From the NCBI RefSeq assembly GCF_013388355.1, contig NZ_CP058246.1, forward strand, positions 3,844,001 through 3,908,000: DNA of 64,000 bases, written 5' to 3'. Source of the stretch: Flavobacterium sp. LPB0248. Lineage in GTDB: Bacteria; Bacteroidota; Bacteroidia; Flavobacteriales; Flavobacteriaceae. Below the pieces are notes generated by a model. That model ran no database searches. It was not told the origin of the DNA and was given only the letters and a program-made list of their open reading frames with translations. Position numbers and translations under genes: made by a program. Shown piece by piece: positions 16,609 to 25,697 of this stretch (positions are counted from its first letter, which is position 1; the number at the start of each line of letters is the position of its first letter).

Positions 16609-16643
16609 GAAAAGACCGATAGTTTTAACTATCGGTCTTTTTT
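16609..16643. terminator. Bidirectional terminator, trmH / secA
   Basis: GAAAAGACCGATAGT and ACTATCGGTCTTTT with a 4-base TTTA loop, T-run to 16643. It lies between convergent genes. Confidence 0.88.
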
Positions 16644-16707
16644 ATGGATTTAAAGTGCCAGTTGGTAAACTGCGACTGAATACCGCGACTGAATACTTAA
16701 AAAATAT

Positions 16708-19700
16708 TTAGTTAATCAAAACCCAAGTTCCAGCTGCGATTAAAGCTTCCGCTTTTTTGTACTTCATTGTTTCTGTTTTACCAGTAGCAATTTCTTGAAC
16801 AACAACAGTATCATTTCTGTTGATTTTTGGCATATCTCTAACGATAGTTTCAGTCACTTGACGCTGTTGAGTTTCTCCAGCTTCACGGTTCATGCTCTCG
16901 CTGTTTGGAATTTCGTCTTTACTTAATTGTAAGTTTTCTTTTGGACGAGCTACTTCTCTTGCTTCGTGAATTTCAGGAACGTTTTGAGCTGGTAAATCAC
17001 CTTTGAATAAGAATGAAATTACTTCTTTGTTTACGTTGTCCAGCATTCCTCTAAACAAGTTGAAAGCTTCTAATTTGTAGATTAGCAATGGATCTTTTTG
17101 CTCGTGAACAGCCAATTGAACAGATTGTTTCAATTCGTCCATTTTACGTAAGTGTTTTTTCCAAGCTTCATCAACAATAGAAAGAGTGATGTTTTTCTCG
17201 AAATCGGCAATCAATTGAGCACCTTCGCTCTCATAAGCTTTTTTCAAGTCAGTAACCACATTCAAAGTTTTGATTCCGTCTGTAAATGGAACTACAATTC
17301 TTTCAAAATGATTGTTTGGCTCTTCGTATACTCCTTTAATAATTGGGAAAGCTTCTCTTGCACTTCTTTCAGTTTTTTCTGTGTAGAAAGCTAAAGCTTC
17401 TTTATATACTTTTCCAGTAACTTCAATATCAGATAATTTTAAGAAATCTGCTTCAGAAATTGGAGATGTGATTCCGAAATAACGAATTAAATCAAATTCA
17501 AATCCTTTAAAATCATTTGCTACTTTACTGTTGCTTACAATTAATTCGCAAGTATCATAAAGCATATTCGCAATATCCAGTTTCAAACGCTCACCAAATA
17601 AAGCATGGCGACGACGTTTGTAAACTACTTCACGTTGAGAGTTCATTACGTCATCATATTCTAATAAACGTTTACGAACACCAAAGTTATTTTCTTCTAC
17701 TTTTTTCTGAGCACGTTCGATAGATTTAGTCATCATAGAATGCTGAATAACTTCACCTTCTTTTAATCCCATTCTGTCCATCACTTTCGCAACTCTTTCA
17801 GAACCGAATAAACGCATTAAGTTATCTTCAAGAGAAACATAGAATTGAGAACTTCCTGGATCTCCTTGACGACCAGAACGACCACGTAACTGTCTGTCTA
17901 CACGACGAGAATCATGACGCTCTGTACCAACGATTGCTAAACCTCCCGCAGCTTTTACTTCTGGAGATAATTTAATATCGGTACCACGACCAGCCATGTT
18001 TGTTGCAATTGTTACAACTCCAGCTTTACCAGCTTCTTCAACGATTTGTGCTTCTTGCTTGTGCATTTTAGCATTCAATACGTTGTGTGTGATTCCTCTC
18101 ATTTTAAGCATACGGCTTAATAATTCTGAAATCTCTACAGACGTTGTTCCAATTAATACTGGTCTTCCAGCTTGAGATAATTCGGTAACATCTTCGATTA
18201 CAGCGTTGAATTTTTCACGTGTTGTTTTGTAGATGTAATCTTCTTTGTCAATTCTTGCAATTCCACGGTTTGTTGGAATTTCAACAACGTCTAATTTATA
18301 GATTTGCCATAACTCACCAGCTTCTGTAACCGCTGTACCCGTCATACCTGCCAACTTGTTGTACATTCTGAAATAGTTCTGTAATGTAACAGTTGCGAAA
18401 GTTTGAGTAGCAGCTTCGATTTTTACGTTTTCTTTTGCTTCAATCGCTTGGTGAAGACCGTCTGAGTAACGACGTCCATCCATGATACGACCTGTTTGCT
18501 CATCGACAATCATAATTTTGTTGTCCATGATCACATACTCTACGTCTTTTTCGAATAAAGCATACGCTTTTAAAAGTTGCGTAAGAGTGTGGATACGCTC
18601 GCTTTTTACACCAAAATCTTGGAATAATCTTTCTTTAGCTTCCGCTTCAGCGTCTTTGTCTAATTTTTGTTTTTCAATCGCAGCGATTTCTGTTCCAATG
18701 TCTGGTAACACAAAGAAATCTGCATCTGTATCTCCAGAAAGGTATTTAATACCATTGTCTGTTAATTCTACCTGATTGTTTTTTTCTTCAATCACAAAAT
18801 ACAAAGCTTCGTCAACTTTGTGCATTTCACGATTGTTATCTTGCATATATTGATTTTCAGTTTTTTGAAGCAATTGTTTAATTCCTTCTTCACTTAAAAA
18901 TTTAATTAATGCTTTATTTTTAGGTAAACTTCTGTAAGCTCTTAATAATAAGAAACCTCCGTCTTTAGTATTTCCTTCTTTGATTAATTTTTTAGCTTCA
19001 GCTAAGAAACCATTTGCTAACTGACGTTGTTGTGCAACTAAGTTTTCAATTTTTGGTTTCAATTCGTTGAATTCGTGACGATCTCCTTGAGGAACTGGTC
19101 CAGAAATGATAAGCGGAGTTCTAGCATCATCAATTAATACAGAGTCAACCTCGTCGACAATTGCAAAATTGTGTTTTCTCTGCACTAAATCGCTAGGAGA
19201 GTGAGCCATGTTATCTCTTAAGTAGTCAAAACCAAACTCATTGTTAGTTCCGTAAGTGATATCAGCGTCGTATGCTTTCTTTCTTTGTTCTGTACTAGGC
19301 TGGTGATTGTCGATACAATCTACAGATAAACCGTGGAATTCGAATAAAGGAGCTTTCCAAGTACTATCACGTTTTGCTAAGTAGTCATTCACCGTTACTA
19401 AGTGAACTCCGTTTCCTGTCAAAGCATTTAAGTAAAGAGGAAGAGTAGCAACCAAAGTTTTACCTTCTCCCGTTTGCATTTCGGCAACTTTACCTTCGTG
19501 CAATACCATACCACCAATTAACTGAACATCGTAGTGAATCATGTCCCAAGTGATATCTTTTCCAGCAGCATTCCATTTGTTTGCCCAGATCGCTTTTTCG
19601 CCATCAATAGTAATGTATGATTTTGTTGCTGAGAATTCGCGGTCTTTTGCAGTTGCAGTTACCTCGATATGTGAGTTTTCTTTAAAACGACGAGCCGTTT

Positions 19701-20052
19701 CTTTTACTACAGAAAAAGCTTCTGGAAGAATTTCCAATAAAGTTTTTTCAGAGATTTCATAAGCCTCTTTTTCAAGAGCATCTATAGCATCGTAAATATC
19801 TTCTCTTTTATCGATGTCTTCGATGTTCTCTACTTCTGCTTTAAGCGAAGCAATTTTAGCATCTTTATCAGCTCTAGCTTCTTTTATTCTATCTTTAAAA
19901 TAAACGGTTCTAGCTCTTAATTCGTCATTTGAAAGACTCATTAAAGGAGCTTCGAACGTTTTGATTTTGTTTAAGTAAGGTTGTAAAGCTTTGACATCTT
20001 TTTGCGACTTATCGCCAACAAAGACTTTAATAATACTGTTTATGAAACTCAT
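16708..20052 (-). CDS. secA: Protein translocase ATPase SecA
   Basis: 1,114-residue motor that drives unfolded preproteins through SecYEG. Walker [12 protein letters not shown], the [20 protein letters not shown] region, the [20 protein letters not shown] segment, GRGTDIKL and [14 protein letters not shown] are all present. It is about 200 residues longer than E. coli SecA, owing to insertions such as the stretch [38 protein letters not shown], as in other Bacteroidetes. The C-terminal zinc/SecB-binding cysteine motif is missing; the tail instead ends [18 protein letters not shown]. One gene, own terminators on both sides. Confidence 0.97.
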   Translation of the reverse strand: MSFINSIIKVFVGDKSQKDVKALQPYLNKIKTFEAPLMSLSNDELRARTVYFKDRIKEARADKDAKIASLKAEVENIEDIDKREDIYDAIDALEKEAYEISEKTLLEILPEAFSVVKETARRFKENSHIEVTATAKDREFSATKSYITIDGEKAIWANKWNAAGKDITWDMIHYDVQLIGGMVLHEGKVAEMQTGEGKTLVATLPLYLNALTGNGVHLVTVNDYLAKRDSTWKAPLFEFHGLSVDCIDNHQPSTEQRKKAYDADITYGTNNEFGFDYLRDNMAHSPSDLVQRKHNFAIVDEVDSVLIDDARTPLIISGPVPQGDRHEFNELKPKIENLVAQQRQLANGFLAEAKKLIKEGNTKDGGFLLLRAYRSLPKNKALIKFLSEEGIKQLLQKTENQYMQDNNREMHKVDEALYFVIEEKNNQVELTDNGIKYLSGDTDADFFVLPDIGTEIAAIEKQKLDKDAEAEAKERLFQDFGVKSERIHTLTQLLKAYALFEKDVEYVIMDNKIMIVDEQTGRIMDGRRYSDGLHQAIEAKENVKIEAATQTFATVTLQNYFRMYNKLAGMTGTAVTEAGELWQIYKLDVVEIPTNRGIARIDKEDYIYKTTREKFNAVIEDVTELSQAGRPVLIGTTSVEISELLSRMLKMRGITHNVLNAKMHKQEAQIVEEAGKAGVVTIATNMAGRGTDIKLSPEVKAAGGLAIVGTERHDSRRVDRQLRGRSGRQGDPGSSQFYVSLEDNLMRLFGSERVAKVMDRMGLKEGEVIQHSMMTKSIERAQKKVEENNFGVRKRLLEYDDVMNSQREVVYKRRRHALFGERLKLDIANMLYDTCELIVSNSKVANDFKGFEFDLIRYFGITSPISEADFLKLSDIEVTGKVYKEALAFYTEKTERSAREAFPIIKGVYEEPNNHFERIVVPFTDGIKTLNVVTDLKKAYESEGAQLIADFEKNITLSIVDEAWKKHLRKMDELKQSVQLAVHEQKDPLLIYKLEAFNLFRGMLDNVNKEVISFLFKGDLPAQNVPEIHEAREVARPKENLQLSKDEIPNSESMNREAGETQQRQVTETIVRDMPKINRNDTVVVQEIATGKTETMKYKKAEALIAAGTWVLIN

Positions 20053-20096
20053 GATTTATTGTATTTCTTTATTATATAATATGTATTTGAACCAAA

Positions 20097-20124
20097 AAAA
20101 AAGTCTCTATGATGAGACTTTTTT
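20097..20124. terminator. Terminator hairpin between DUF2795 gene and secA
   Basis: AAAAAAGTCTC (20097-20107), 6-base loop, GAGACTTTTTT (20114-20124). On the minus strand it ends the DUF2795 transcript before secA. Confidence 0.75.
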
Positions 20125-20138
20125 CTTTGGTTTATTTT

Positions 20139-20360
20139 TTAATATTCATCCTCATTCCAAAGATAATCTTCGTCTGTTGGATAATCAGGCCAAATTTCTT
20201 CCATTGATTCATATATCTCGCCTTCATCTTCGATTGACTGAAGGTTTTCTACTACCTCTAATGGAGCACCTGCTCTAATAGCGTAGTCTATAAGTTCATC
20301 TTTGTTAGCAGGCCATGGCGCATCACTTAAATAAGATGCTAATTCTAATGTCCAATACAT
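20139..20360 (-). CDS. DUF2795 domain protein, 73 aa
   Basis: Small acidic protein MYWTLELASYLSDAPWPANKDELIDYAIRAGAP..., whose core (YLSDAPWPATKDELIDYAIRTGAPxxVxExL) is the DUF2795 domain, conserved in Bacteroidetes next to core genes. The tail is very acidic (DEGEIYESMEEIWPDYPTDEDYLWNEDEY). No function is known. Short, but the domain, the TAnnTTTG box upstream and the terminator support a real gene. Confidence 0.88.
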   Translation of the reverse strand: MYWTLELASYLSDAPWPANKDELIDYAIRAGAPLEVVENLQSIEDEGEIYESMEEIWPDYPTDEDYLWNEDEY

Positions 20361-20381
20361 CTGTTATCTGTTTAGTTTGTG

Positions 20382-20389
20382 CAAAAATA
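20382..20389 (-). promoter_or_regulatory. -7 box of the DUF2795 gene
   Basis: CAAAAATA on the plus strand is TATTTTTG on the minus strand, 22 bases before the ATG at 20360. Confidence 0.5.
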
Positions 20390-20457
20390 AATTTTTTACT
20401 GAAAAAGACAAGTAAATTTTGATTTATTTTAATAAAATTTAAGAACGTCCTTGTTAG

Positions 20458-20575
20458 TACTCAGTTTTCAGTGACAGTTTTCAGTTTTTAAAGCTAAAAT
20501 TTGCTGACAATTACTGTGTTTTTAAGTATTCAGTTTTTGTGTGAGCTTGCAGTCAGAAAACTGAAAACCATAACT
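20458..20575. repeat. CAGTTTTCAGT-type intergenic repeat pair
   Basis: CTCAGTTTTCAGTGACAGTTTTCAG on the left and, inverted, CAGAAAACTGAAAACC near 20553 on the right, so the gap between the adenosyltransferase and DUF2795 genes is mostly an imperfect inverted repeat. Same family as near 16550 and 32232. Confidence 0.55.
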
Positions 20576-20577
20576 GT

Positions 20578-21147
20578 TTACTTACGCGGAATCCATTTCA
20601 CTTCATCTGCTTTTAAGTCTGAGGACAACTTTCGTGCCAAGACAAAAAGGTAGTCAGAAAGTCGGTTTAAGTATGTGATTGCTATTTCTGGAACGTGCTC
20701 ATTATGACTTAAATGCACTGCTAAACGTTCTGCGCGACGGCAAATACAGCGTGCTATATGACAATGTGACACGGTTGGATGGCCACCAGGTAAAACAAAA
20801 TGCGTCATTGGCGGAAGACTTTCGTCCATTTTATCAATTTCATTTTCGAGTAATTCGATATCCGAATCAATTATGCCGAGATTTTCCAAGCGAAGTTTCC
20901 CGTTTTTTAAAACTTCTTTCTCTTGTGGAGTTGCCAAAATGGCACCAACTGTAAAAAGACGATCTTGAATTTCGATTAAAATCGTTTTATAATGCGAATC
21001 CATTTCTTGATCACGGATTAACCCTATATAAGAATTTAACTCATCAACAGTTCCGTAACTGTCAATTCTGATATGATCTTTTGGTACACGCGTTCCTCCA
21101 AAAAGAGCCGTTGTGCCTTTGTCGCCTGTTTTGGTATATACTTTCAT
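20578..21147 (-). CDS. Cob(I)alamin adenosyltransferase, PduO type
   Basis: 189-residue enzyme that transfers the adenosyl group of ATP to cob(I)alamin, making adenosylcobalamin. MKVYTKTGDKGTTALFGGTRVPKDHIRIDSYGTVDELNSYIG is the standard N-terminus with the ATP-binding TKTGDKGTT; VLPGGHPTVSHCHIARCICRRAERLAVHL and YLNRLSDYLFVLAR complete the trimer-forming active site. The product is the cofactor of methylmalonyl-CoA mutase, whose chaperone MeaB is at 1982-3079. Confidence 0.95.
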   Translation of the reverse strand: MKVYTKTGDKGTTALFGGTRVPKDHIRIDSYGTVDELNSYIGLIRDQEMDSHYKTILIEIQDRLFTVGAILATPQEKEVLKNGKLRLENLGIIDSDIELLENEIDKMDESLPPMTHFVLPGGHPTVSHCHIARCICRRAERLAVHLSHNEHVPEIAITYLNRLSDYLFVLARKLSSDLKADEVKWIPRK

Positions 21148-21152
21148 TTTTT

Positions 21153-21194
21153 TTTAAGATGCTAAGGTTCTGAGGTTCTGAGATGCTAAGTTTT
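21153..21194. repeat. CTAAGGTTCTGAG-type short repeats
   Basis: GATGCTAAGGTTCTGAGGTTCTGAGATGCTAAG: two nested direct units in the gap between the adenosyltransferase start and the lipoprotein stop. Near-identical words recur at 37160-37238. Confidence 0.5.
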
Positions 21195-21758
21195 TTAGTT
21201 TTGTGTGAAACCAAGTTCATCATTCAGTTCGGTTAATTTTTTTTGAGCTTGATTGTTGAAGTTGCCACTTGCTACATCAACAAAATGAGCCGTAGATTGG
21301 AGCTGGTAACAAGTTAAGCAAATTTGCGTTTGACAAATAACAGCGCCGTTTTTAAAATATATAAATGCAAGTCGCGGTTCGTAACATCCTGAAATATTTG
21401 GATTTTTGTATGTTTTTTTATTTCCAATGATTGCATTTAACCTTGAAATTTGATTGTGACTAAGCTTTTTTGTCTGGCTAATAGTATTTATATAATTTCC
21501 TTTTTCATTAATTGGATAAAAAAAATGTTCACCTGCAAAACCTATATAGTTTACTCCGATCACAGAATCACATTTAATTTCTTTATTGTAGGATAGAGTA
21601 GGGTCTATTTTTAAGTTGGCCATTTTATCGTTTAACCAAAATATTTTTGTTTTAGGTGTTTTGAGTGGTAATTCTGGATACTGATTCTCCGGTTTTGAAA
21701 CATTTTTACATGATGTTAAAATCAAAAACGCCAATAAAAAATATTTTATGATTCGCAT
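21195..21758 (-). CDS. Lipoprotein of unknown function, 187 aa
   Basis: Not recognised. MRIIKYFLLAFLILTSCKN is a lipoprotein signal peptide with the modified cysteine at position 17. The mature part has two further cysteine-containing patches (ISGCYEPRLAFIYFKNGAVICQTQICLTCYQLQ), including a CQTQICLTCY cluster that might bind a metal or form disulfides. It starts 7 bases after the LolD-like ATPase gene stops, in the same direction, so the two are probably co-transcribed. Confidence 0.8.
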   Translation of the reverse strand: MRIIKYFLLAFLILTSCKNVSKPENQYPELPLKTPKTKIFWLNDKMANLKIDPTLSYNKEIKCDSVIGVNYIGFAGEHFFYPINEKGNYINTISQTKKLSHNQISRLNAIIGNKKTYKNPNISGCYEPRLAFIYFKNGAVICQTQICLTCYQLQSTAHFVDVASGNFNNQAQKKLTELNDELGFTQN

Positions 21759-21765
21759 TTATTTC

Positions 21766-22473
21766 CTAAATCTTATTACTTTGAAATTCTTTAGCCGTAT
21801 CACTTTCGATTAAACCATCTCTTAAACGAATAATTCTGTGCGCATAAGCCGCAATATCTTCTTCATGAGTTACAAGAATTACAGTGTTTCCTTGTGCGTG
21901 AATATCTCCAAAAAGTTTCATGATTTCTACAGAAGTCTTACTGTCTAAGTTTCCTGTTGGCTCATCGGCTAGAATGATTGAAGGTTTATTGACCAAAGCT
22001 CTTGCTACAGCAACACGCTGGCGCTGTCCTCCAGAAAGCTGATTCGGCTGGTGATCCATTCTGTCTGCTAGGTTAACCTGTTTTAAAACTTCGGTTGCGC
22101 GGGCTATTCTTTCAGATTTGCCGTAACCAGCATAAATCATAGGCAACGCAACATTGTCTAACGCAGTTGTTCTTGGCAAAAGATTGAAAGTCTGAAAAAC
22201 AAAACCAATTTCTTTGTTTCTGATTTCGGCCAGTTCATCATCTTTCATTTTGCTGACATCTTTTCCATTTAAAATATAACGACCAGAAGTTGGTGTATCT
22301 AAACAGCCTAATAAATTCATTAAGGTAGATTTTCCTGATCCTGAAGGTCCCATTAAAGCAACGTATTCTCCTTTTTGAATTTCTAAATCTATTCCTTTTA
22401 AAACATAAACAATTTCATTTCCTAAAGTAAAATTTCGTTTAATGTCGGTTATTTTAATTAATGGTTCAGCCAT
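21766..22473 (-). CDS. ABC transporter ATP-binding protein, LolD/MacB-like
   Basis: 235-residue ATPase. Walker [10 protein letters not shown] (about 41-49), Q-loop [17 protein letters not shown], signature [15 protein letters not shown], Walker [10 protein letters not shown] and switch H in LVTHEED. The [13 protein letters not shown] and [11 protein letters not shown] details match the MacB/LolD group, which extracts lipoproteins or exports substrates with an FtsX-like permease. No permease is adjacent, so its partner must be elsewhere. Confidence 0.92.
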   Translation of the reverse strand: MAEPLIKITDIKRNFTLGNEIVYVLKGIDLEIQKGEYVALMGPSGSGKSTLMNLLGCLDTPTSGRYILNGKDVSKMKDDELAEIRNKEIGFVFQTFNLLPRTTALDNVALPMIYAGYGKSERIARATEVLKQVNLADRMDHQPNQLSGGQRQRVAVARALVNKPSIILADEPTGNLDSKTSVEIMKLFGDIHAQGNTVILVTHEEDIAAYAHRIIRLRDGLIESDTAKEFQSNKI

Positions 22474-22570
22474 TTCGTTTTACAATTTTGGATTTAAAAG
22501 TACAAAACACTTTTCAATAAAAAGGATAAGTAGTTCAGAATTGGTTTTTGTTACAAAGTTCATTTGTTAA

Positions 22571-22734
22571 TGCCCTTTTGTATAATGCATTTAAAAAAAA
22601 GAAAAATGTTATATGTTTTTAAAGATATTTTGTATAATTATCATTATTTTTTAGGTTTTATAATTTTAAGATGTTTTTAATTTTAAAAACATGATAATAA
22701 TGTAATTTATTAAGATAAGTGTTTGGTAAATTTG
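22571..22734 (+). promoter_or_regulatory. AT-rich divergent regulatory region with repeated boxes
   Basis: The 290-base gap between the LolD-like gene and the DUF6565-like lipoprotein holds TTTTGTATAAT twice (22576-22586, 22628-22638), a 10-bp palindrome ATGTTTTTAA-TT-TTAAAAACAT (22671-22692) whose half also appears at 22613-22622, and a -7 box TAAATTTG (22727-22734) before the ATG at 22764. The spaced repeats look like protein-binding sites. Confidence 0.4.
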
Positions 22735-22763
22735 ATTAATCAATTAATTAAATAATCAAGATT

Positions 22764-23423
22764 ATGAAAAATATCAAAATAGCTACAGGAATTGCTTTAT
22801 TAGTATTAGGGTTAACATCGTGTAAAGATGAAAAACAAGAAAGAGCTCAAAAAACAGTAGACAACTATGTAATCTATGTTGACTCTGTTAAAAATGTGGC
22901 AGCTGCTGACTTAAAAGACAATTGGAAAAGTGTAGAAGCAGAATATGATAAAAGATCTCAAGAAGCGCAAGCTGCTTTGGCAGATATTAAAGACAATGCT
23001 GCCGCAACAGAAAAAATAAATGCAAGTAAAATTAAGTACGAGGAATTTAAAAATGAAATGACCGCCCAATTTGCCCCTCCAGCTCCTAGTCCGAAACAAC
23101 AATTAAGAGATGCTTTGTTTGGTGCAGGAAAAATAGGTGATGATATGAATTTTGACTGGGTGAATGCTAAGAATATTCATAGTGTTTATCAGCAGTTTGT
23201 TCATACTGTAGAAAATAACAAAGACAAATATTCTAGAGAAGACTGGGATGAAGTTAAGTTAATGTATGAAGCTCTTGATAGCCGCAAAAATACAGTTGAA
23301 AAAGAAGGTCTTACTGCTGAGGATAACCGAAAAATTGCTGGTTTGAAAATCAAATTTGCACCAATGTATACTGTAAACAGAATGGGAGCTAAATCTGAAG
23401 AAAACAAAGATGCAAAAAAATAA
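22764..23423 (+). CDS. Lipoprotein, DUF6565-like, 219 aa
   Basis: MKNIKIATGIALLVLGLTSCKDEK is a lipoprotein signal with the cysteine at position 20. The mature protein is highly charged and helical (VDNYVIYVDSVKNVAAADLKDNWKSVEAEYDKRSQEAQAALADI..., then WDEVKLMYEALDSRKNTVEKEGLTAEDNRKIAGLKIKFAPMYTVNRMGAKSEEN). It looks like the DUF6565 lipoproteins of flavobacteria, a guess from memory. The upstream region is unusually rich in repeated boxes, suggesting regulated expression, perhaps under stress. Confidence 0.78.
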   Translation: MKNIKIATGIALLVLGLTSCKDEKQERAQKTVDNYVIYVDSVKNVAAADLKDNWKSVEAEYDKRSQEAQAALADIKDNAAATEKINASKIKYEEFKNEMTAQFAPPAPSPKQQLRDALFGAGKIGDDMNFDWVNAKNIHSVYQQFVHTVENNKDKYSREDWDEVKLMYEALDSRKNTVEKEGLTAEDNRKIAGLKIKFAPMYTVNRMGAKSEENKDAKK

Positions 23424-23449
23424 GATTTTAATATTTTGAATTAGAAATG

Positions 23450-23482
23450 AAAAAGACGATCAGAATTGATCGTCTTTTTTTT
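23450..23482 (+). terminator. Terminator after the DUF6565-like gene
   Basis: AAAAAGACGATCA (23450-23462), 4-base loop, TGATCGTCTTTTTTTT. Thirteen pairs with a T-run. Confidence 0.9.
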
Positions 23483-23530
23483 ATGCTTCAGAGAAGCAAA
23501 ATATTTATAGAATTACAATAAAACGAATTA

Positions 23531-23660
23531 AAAAAAGCTCCAGAGGAGTGGCATATATTAAGGCTGTATAAAACTATACCGCTCCTCTGGAGCTTTATGG
23601 CTCTTAACATTTATTCTTTGCTATAAATATTTAACCCCGCTAGGGTTTTTACAGATAAAA
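23531..23660. repeat. GCTCCAGAGGAG-type inverted intergenic repeat
   Basis: AAAGCTCCAGAGGAGTGG (23534-23551) returns inverted as CCGCTCCTCTGGAGCTTT (23579-23596), one mismatch. It is followed by CTATAAATATTTAACCCCGCTAGGGTT, an unpaired tail I have often seen next to this family in Flavobacterium genomes (from memory, not searched). It fills the otherwise empty 23424-23738 gap. No coding sense. Confidence 0.65.
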
Positions 23661-23685
23661 TAAATATTTAAACATTCCATCCAGC

Positions 23686-23717
23686 AAAAAAGCTGTTCTT
23701 TTCAAACAGCTTTTTTT
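23686..23717. terminator. Terminator of the HTH regulator gene
   Basis: AAAAAAGCTGTT (23686-23697), loop CTTTTCA, AACAGCTTTTTT (23705-23716). On the minus strand the A-run becomes the T-run after the gene ending at 23739. Confidence 0.8.
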
Positions 23718-23738
23718 ATGACTTGAGCATTTACTCAA

Positions 23739-24140
23739 TTATTTGCTAATTAGTTTTTCAAGCCTTGCCATCATTTCATCTTTCTCTTTCAACATACGTT
23801 CATAAAGAGCTATTTTTTCTTCATGCAATTGAATAATCTTTTCAATTGGATTGTAGTTGTTAATTACCAAACCAGTTGCGTAATCATGGGTGTTAAATGT
23901 ACTTGCAATAACATTTACGGCCTGTTCTTCATCAAAATTTTGAAAAGCTTCAACAGGAATTTTCAAGGAATTGGAAATTTGTTTAAGTAGATTATCTTCA
24001 ATTATGTCTTTTTGTTCTAGCATAGAAATTTTTTTCTGATTCCAGTCTTCTCCCAAATCATAAGCCAGCGCTTCTTGTTTAATGCCAAGCATCTCTCTAA
24101 AACGTTTTACGTTTCTTCCCTGATGAATTTTCTGTTCCAT
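23739..24140 (-). CDS. Helix-turn-helix protein, XRE-like
   Basis: About 133 residues. The N-terminal HTH_3-type domain (GRNVKRFREMLGIKQEALAYDLGEDWNQKKISMLEQKDIIEDNLLKQISNSLKIPVEAF) is clear, with an extra residue run in the turn. The tail (NPIEKIIQLHEEKIALYERMLKEKDEMMARLEKLISK) is a coiled coil for dimerisation. The ATG at 24140 was chosen; a TTG two codons up would add residues MI. Its target is unknown. Confidence 0.82.
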   Translation of the reverse strand: MEQKIHQGRNVKRFREMLGIKQEALAYDLGEDWNQKKISMLEQKDIIEDNLLKQISNSLKIPVEAFQNFDEEQAVNVIASTFNTHDYATGLVINNYNPIEKIIQLHEEKIALYERMLKEKDEMMARLEKLISK

Positions 24141-24316
24141 AATCAATGTCGTTTTTCTAAAGGGTTAAAGATAAACCTATCGGTGCTAAAAAATCTGAAT
24201 TTCAAAGATAAAAAAACATCTTATAAAACATCTTTTTTTTGTCAGATATTATATCTAAATTTAGAATGAATTATCTTAATCTGTTTGCTTAAATATTCAA
24301 GCGAAAGGCAGTAAAT

Positions 24317-25096
24317 TTATGCTCGTATTATAAAATGCTCTTTTGGTTGCTCTCTTCTAAAGAATACGAAACCCCATTGAAAAGTATCAATTGTGACTTT
24401 TACTTTTGGGTGATTTTTTATAATCTCCCAAGCTTCTTCCATATCTTCTGACCAATGAATATCGTCAAAAATCCAAACAGAATCATTGTCGATAGTTGAT
24501 AGTAAAAGGTCAAAATATTCTAAAGTTGCTTTTTTAGAATGATTTCCATCAAAATAGATAAGGTTGTAATTTGTTGCTTGAATGTTTTCAGAAATTAAAA
24601 AAGATTCAAACTCAGAAATTACATTTTCTACATTATTGCAATCAAATTCTACTAATTGATTTTGGGCAACATTTGCTGTGTTTGGACAGCCCTCAATTGT
24701 AACTACTTTTGCTTTCGGATTTCCTAAAGCCAACGCAGAAGTTGCTAAACCTAAAGATGTTCCTATTTCGAGAATAGTTGAAGGCTGAAAATAATTGGTA
24801 ACTCGAAATAATAATTCTGCCCGTTTTGGCGAAATTCCTGCTGTTTGAGCAATTTTAGAAATCTGTCTTCTGTTTGATTTAAAAACTTTAGAGCCTGCTC
24901 CAAAATCGGTTACTTCAATGAAGTTTTTATTTTCTAAAAGCGTTTTTCTATATTTTTTAAGAATGGCGTATTCCGGTTTAGGTTTCTTATCATAAAAGCA
25001 TTTTGTAAGCAAACTAAAAACGAATGGAGAATGAACTGCATGTTCGTTTTTAGAATGCCAAAGAAATTTAAGATAAGATTGTATTTGAAACAGCAC
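24317..25096 (-). CDS. Class I SAM-dependent methyltransferase
   Basis: 259-residue protein with a Rossmann methyltransferase core. Motif I is ILEIGTSLGLATSAL; VVTIEGCPNTANVAQ follows, then NLIYFDGNHSKKATLEYFDLLLS and IFDDIHWSEDMEEAWE, resembling O-methyltransferases with an acidic metal site. The N-terminus YLKFLWHSKNEHAVHSPFVFSLLTKCFYDK is typical of a Bacteroidetes-specific group of unknown substrate. The start is GTG at 25096; no ATG lies between the upstream stop and this conserved N-terminus. FkpA-like gene lies upstream, 28 bases away. Confidence 0.83.
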   Translation of the reverse strand: MLFQIQSYLKFLWHSKNEHAVHSPFVFSLLTKCFYDKKPKPEYAILKKYRKTLLENKNFIEVTDFGAGSKVFKSNRRQISKIAQTAGISPKRAELLFRVTNYFQPSTILEIGTSLGLATSALALGNPKAKVVTIEGCPNTANVAQNQLVEFDCNNVENVISEFESFLISENIQATNYNLIYFDGNHSKKATLEYFDLLLSTIDNDSVWIFDDIHWSEDMEEAWEIIKNHPKVKVTIDTFQWGFVFFRREQPKEHFIIRA

Positions 25097-25124
25097 TCTT
25101 AGAATGTTTTGTTCTTCAGATTGA

Positions 25125-25595
25125 TTAATTTACAGAAACGAGTTTTATTTCAAAAATTAAAACAGAGCCAGCAGGAATGTTTTGAACCTTGCTGCTTCCA
25201 TATCCCAAATGAGCGGGAACGAATAATATACCGCTTCCACCTTCTTTAAAAAATGGTAATCCTTCCTGCCATCCTAAGATTAATTTACTTAATGGGAAAG
25301 TTGCTCCAGAAGCATTCTGGTCAAAAACAGTTCCGTTGGTAAGAGTACCTTTATAAATAACGGTAACATTTGACTGTGAAGTAGGCTGTTTTCCTGTTCC
25401 TTCTTCTGTAAGAATATAATGTAGGCCAGTACTTGTTTTTTGTGCTGTTAGATTATTTTTAGTTAAATAATCTGTAATTTCTTTTTCGTTTTCAACGCTA
25501 TAATCTATTTTTTCTGGAATTCTTTCTAATCCTGAATCACTTGTACAAGAAATAAAAAATGTCAAGATAGAAAATGCTGCTAATAATTTTTTCAT
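25125..25595 (-). CDS. FKBP-type peptidyl-prolyl isomerase, lipoprotein
   Basis: 156-residue lipoprotein: MKKLLAAFSILTFFISCTSD with a lipobox cysteine at 17. The FKBP domain covers roughly 60-155 (VTVIYKGTLTNGTVFDQN, FPLSKLILGWQEGLPFFKEGGSGILFVPAHLGYGSSKVQNIPAGSVLIFEIKLVSVN). It helps fold exported proteins at the membrane surface. Some active-site aromatic positions are conserved (Y, F, W, Y), so isomerase activity is likely. Confidence 0.92.
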   Translation of the reverse strand: MKKLLAAFSILTFFISCTSDSGLERIPEKIDYSVENEKEITDYLTKNNLTAQKTSTGLHYILTEEGTGKQPTSQSNVTVIYKGTLTNGTVFDQNASGATFPLSKLILGWQEGLPFFKEGGSGILFVPAHLGYGSSKVQNIPAGSVLIFEIKLVSVN

Positions 25596-25697
25596 GTGGT
25601 ACTTATTTTAAAAGTCGTAAATATATAAATTAGTTTTCTAGTTGCAGTGAGTGTTTATAGATATTAACATTCATGGCCGAGATCTGAAAACTAAAAT

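Noticed and set aside
18482..18775. 97-residue plus-strand frame inside secA
   Set aside because: It lies antisense within a highly conserved part of SecA and shows no protein features.
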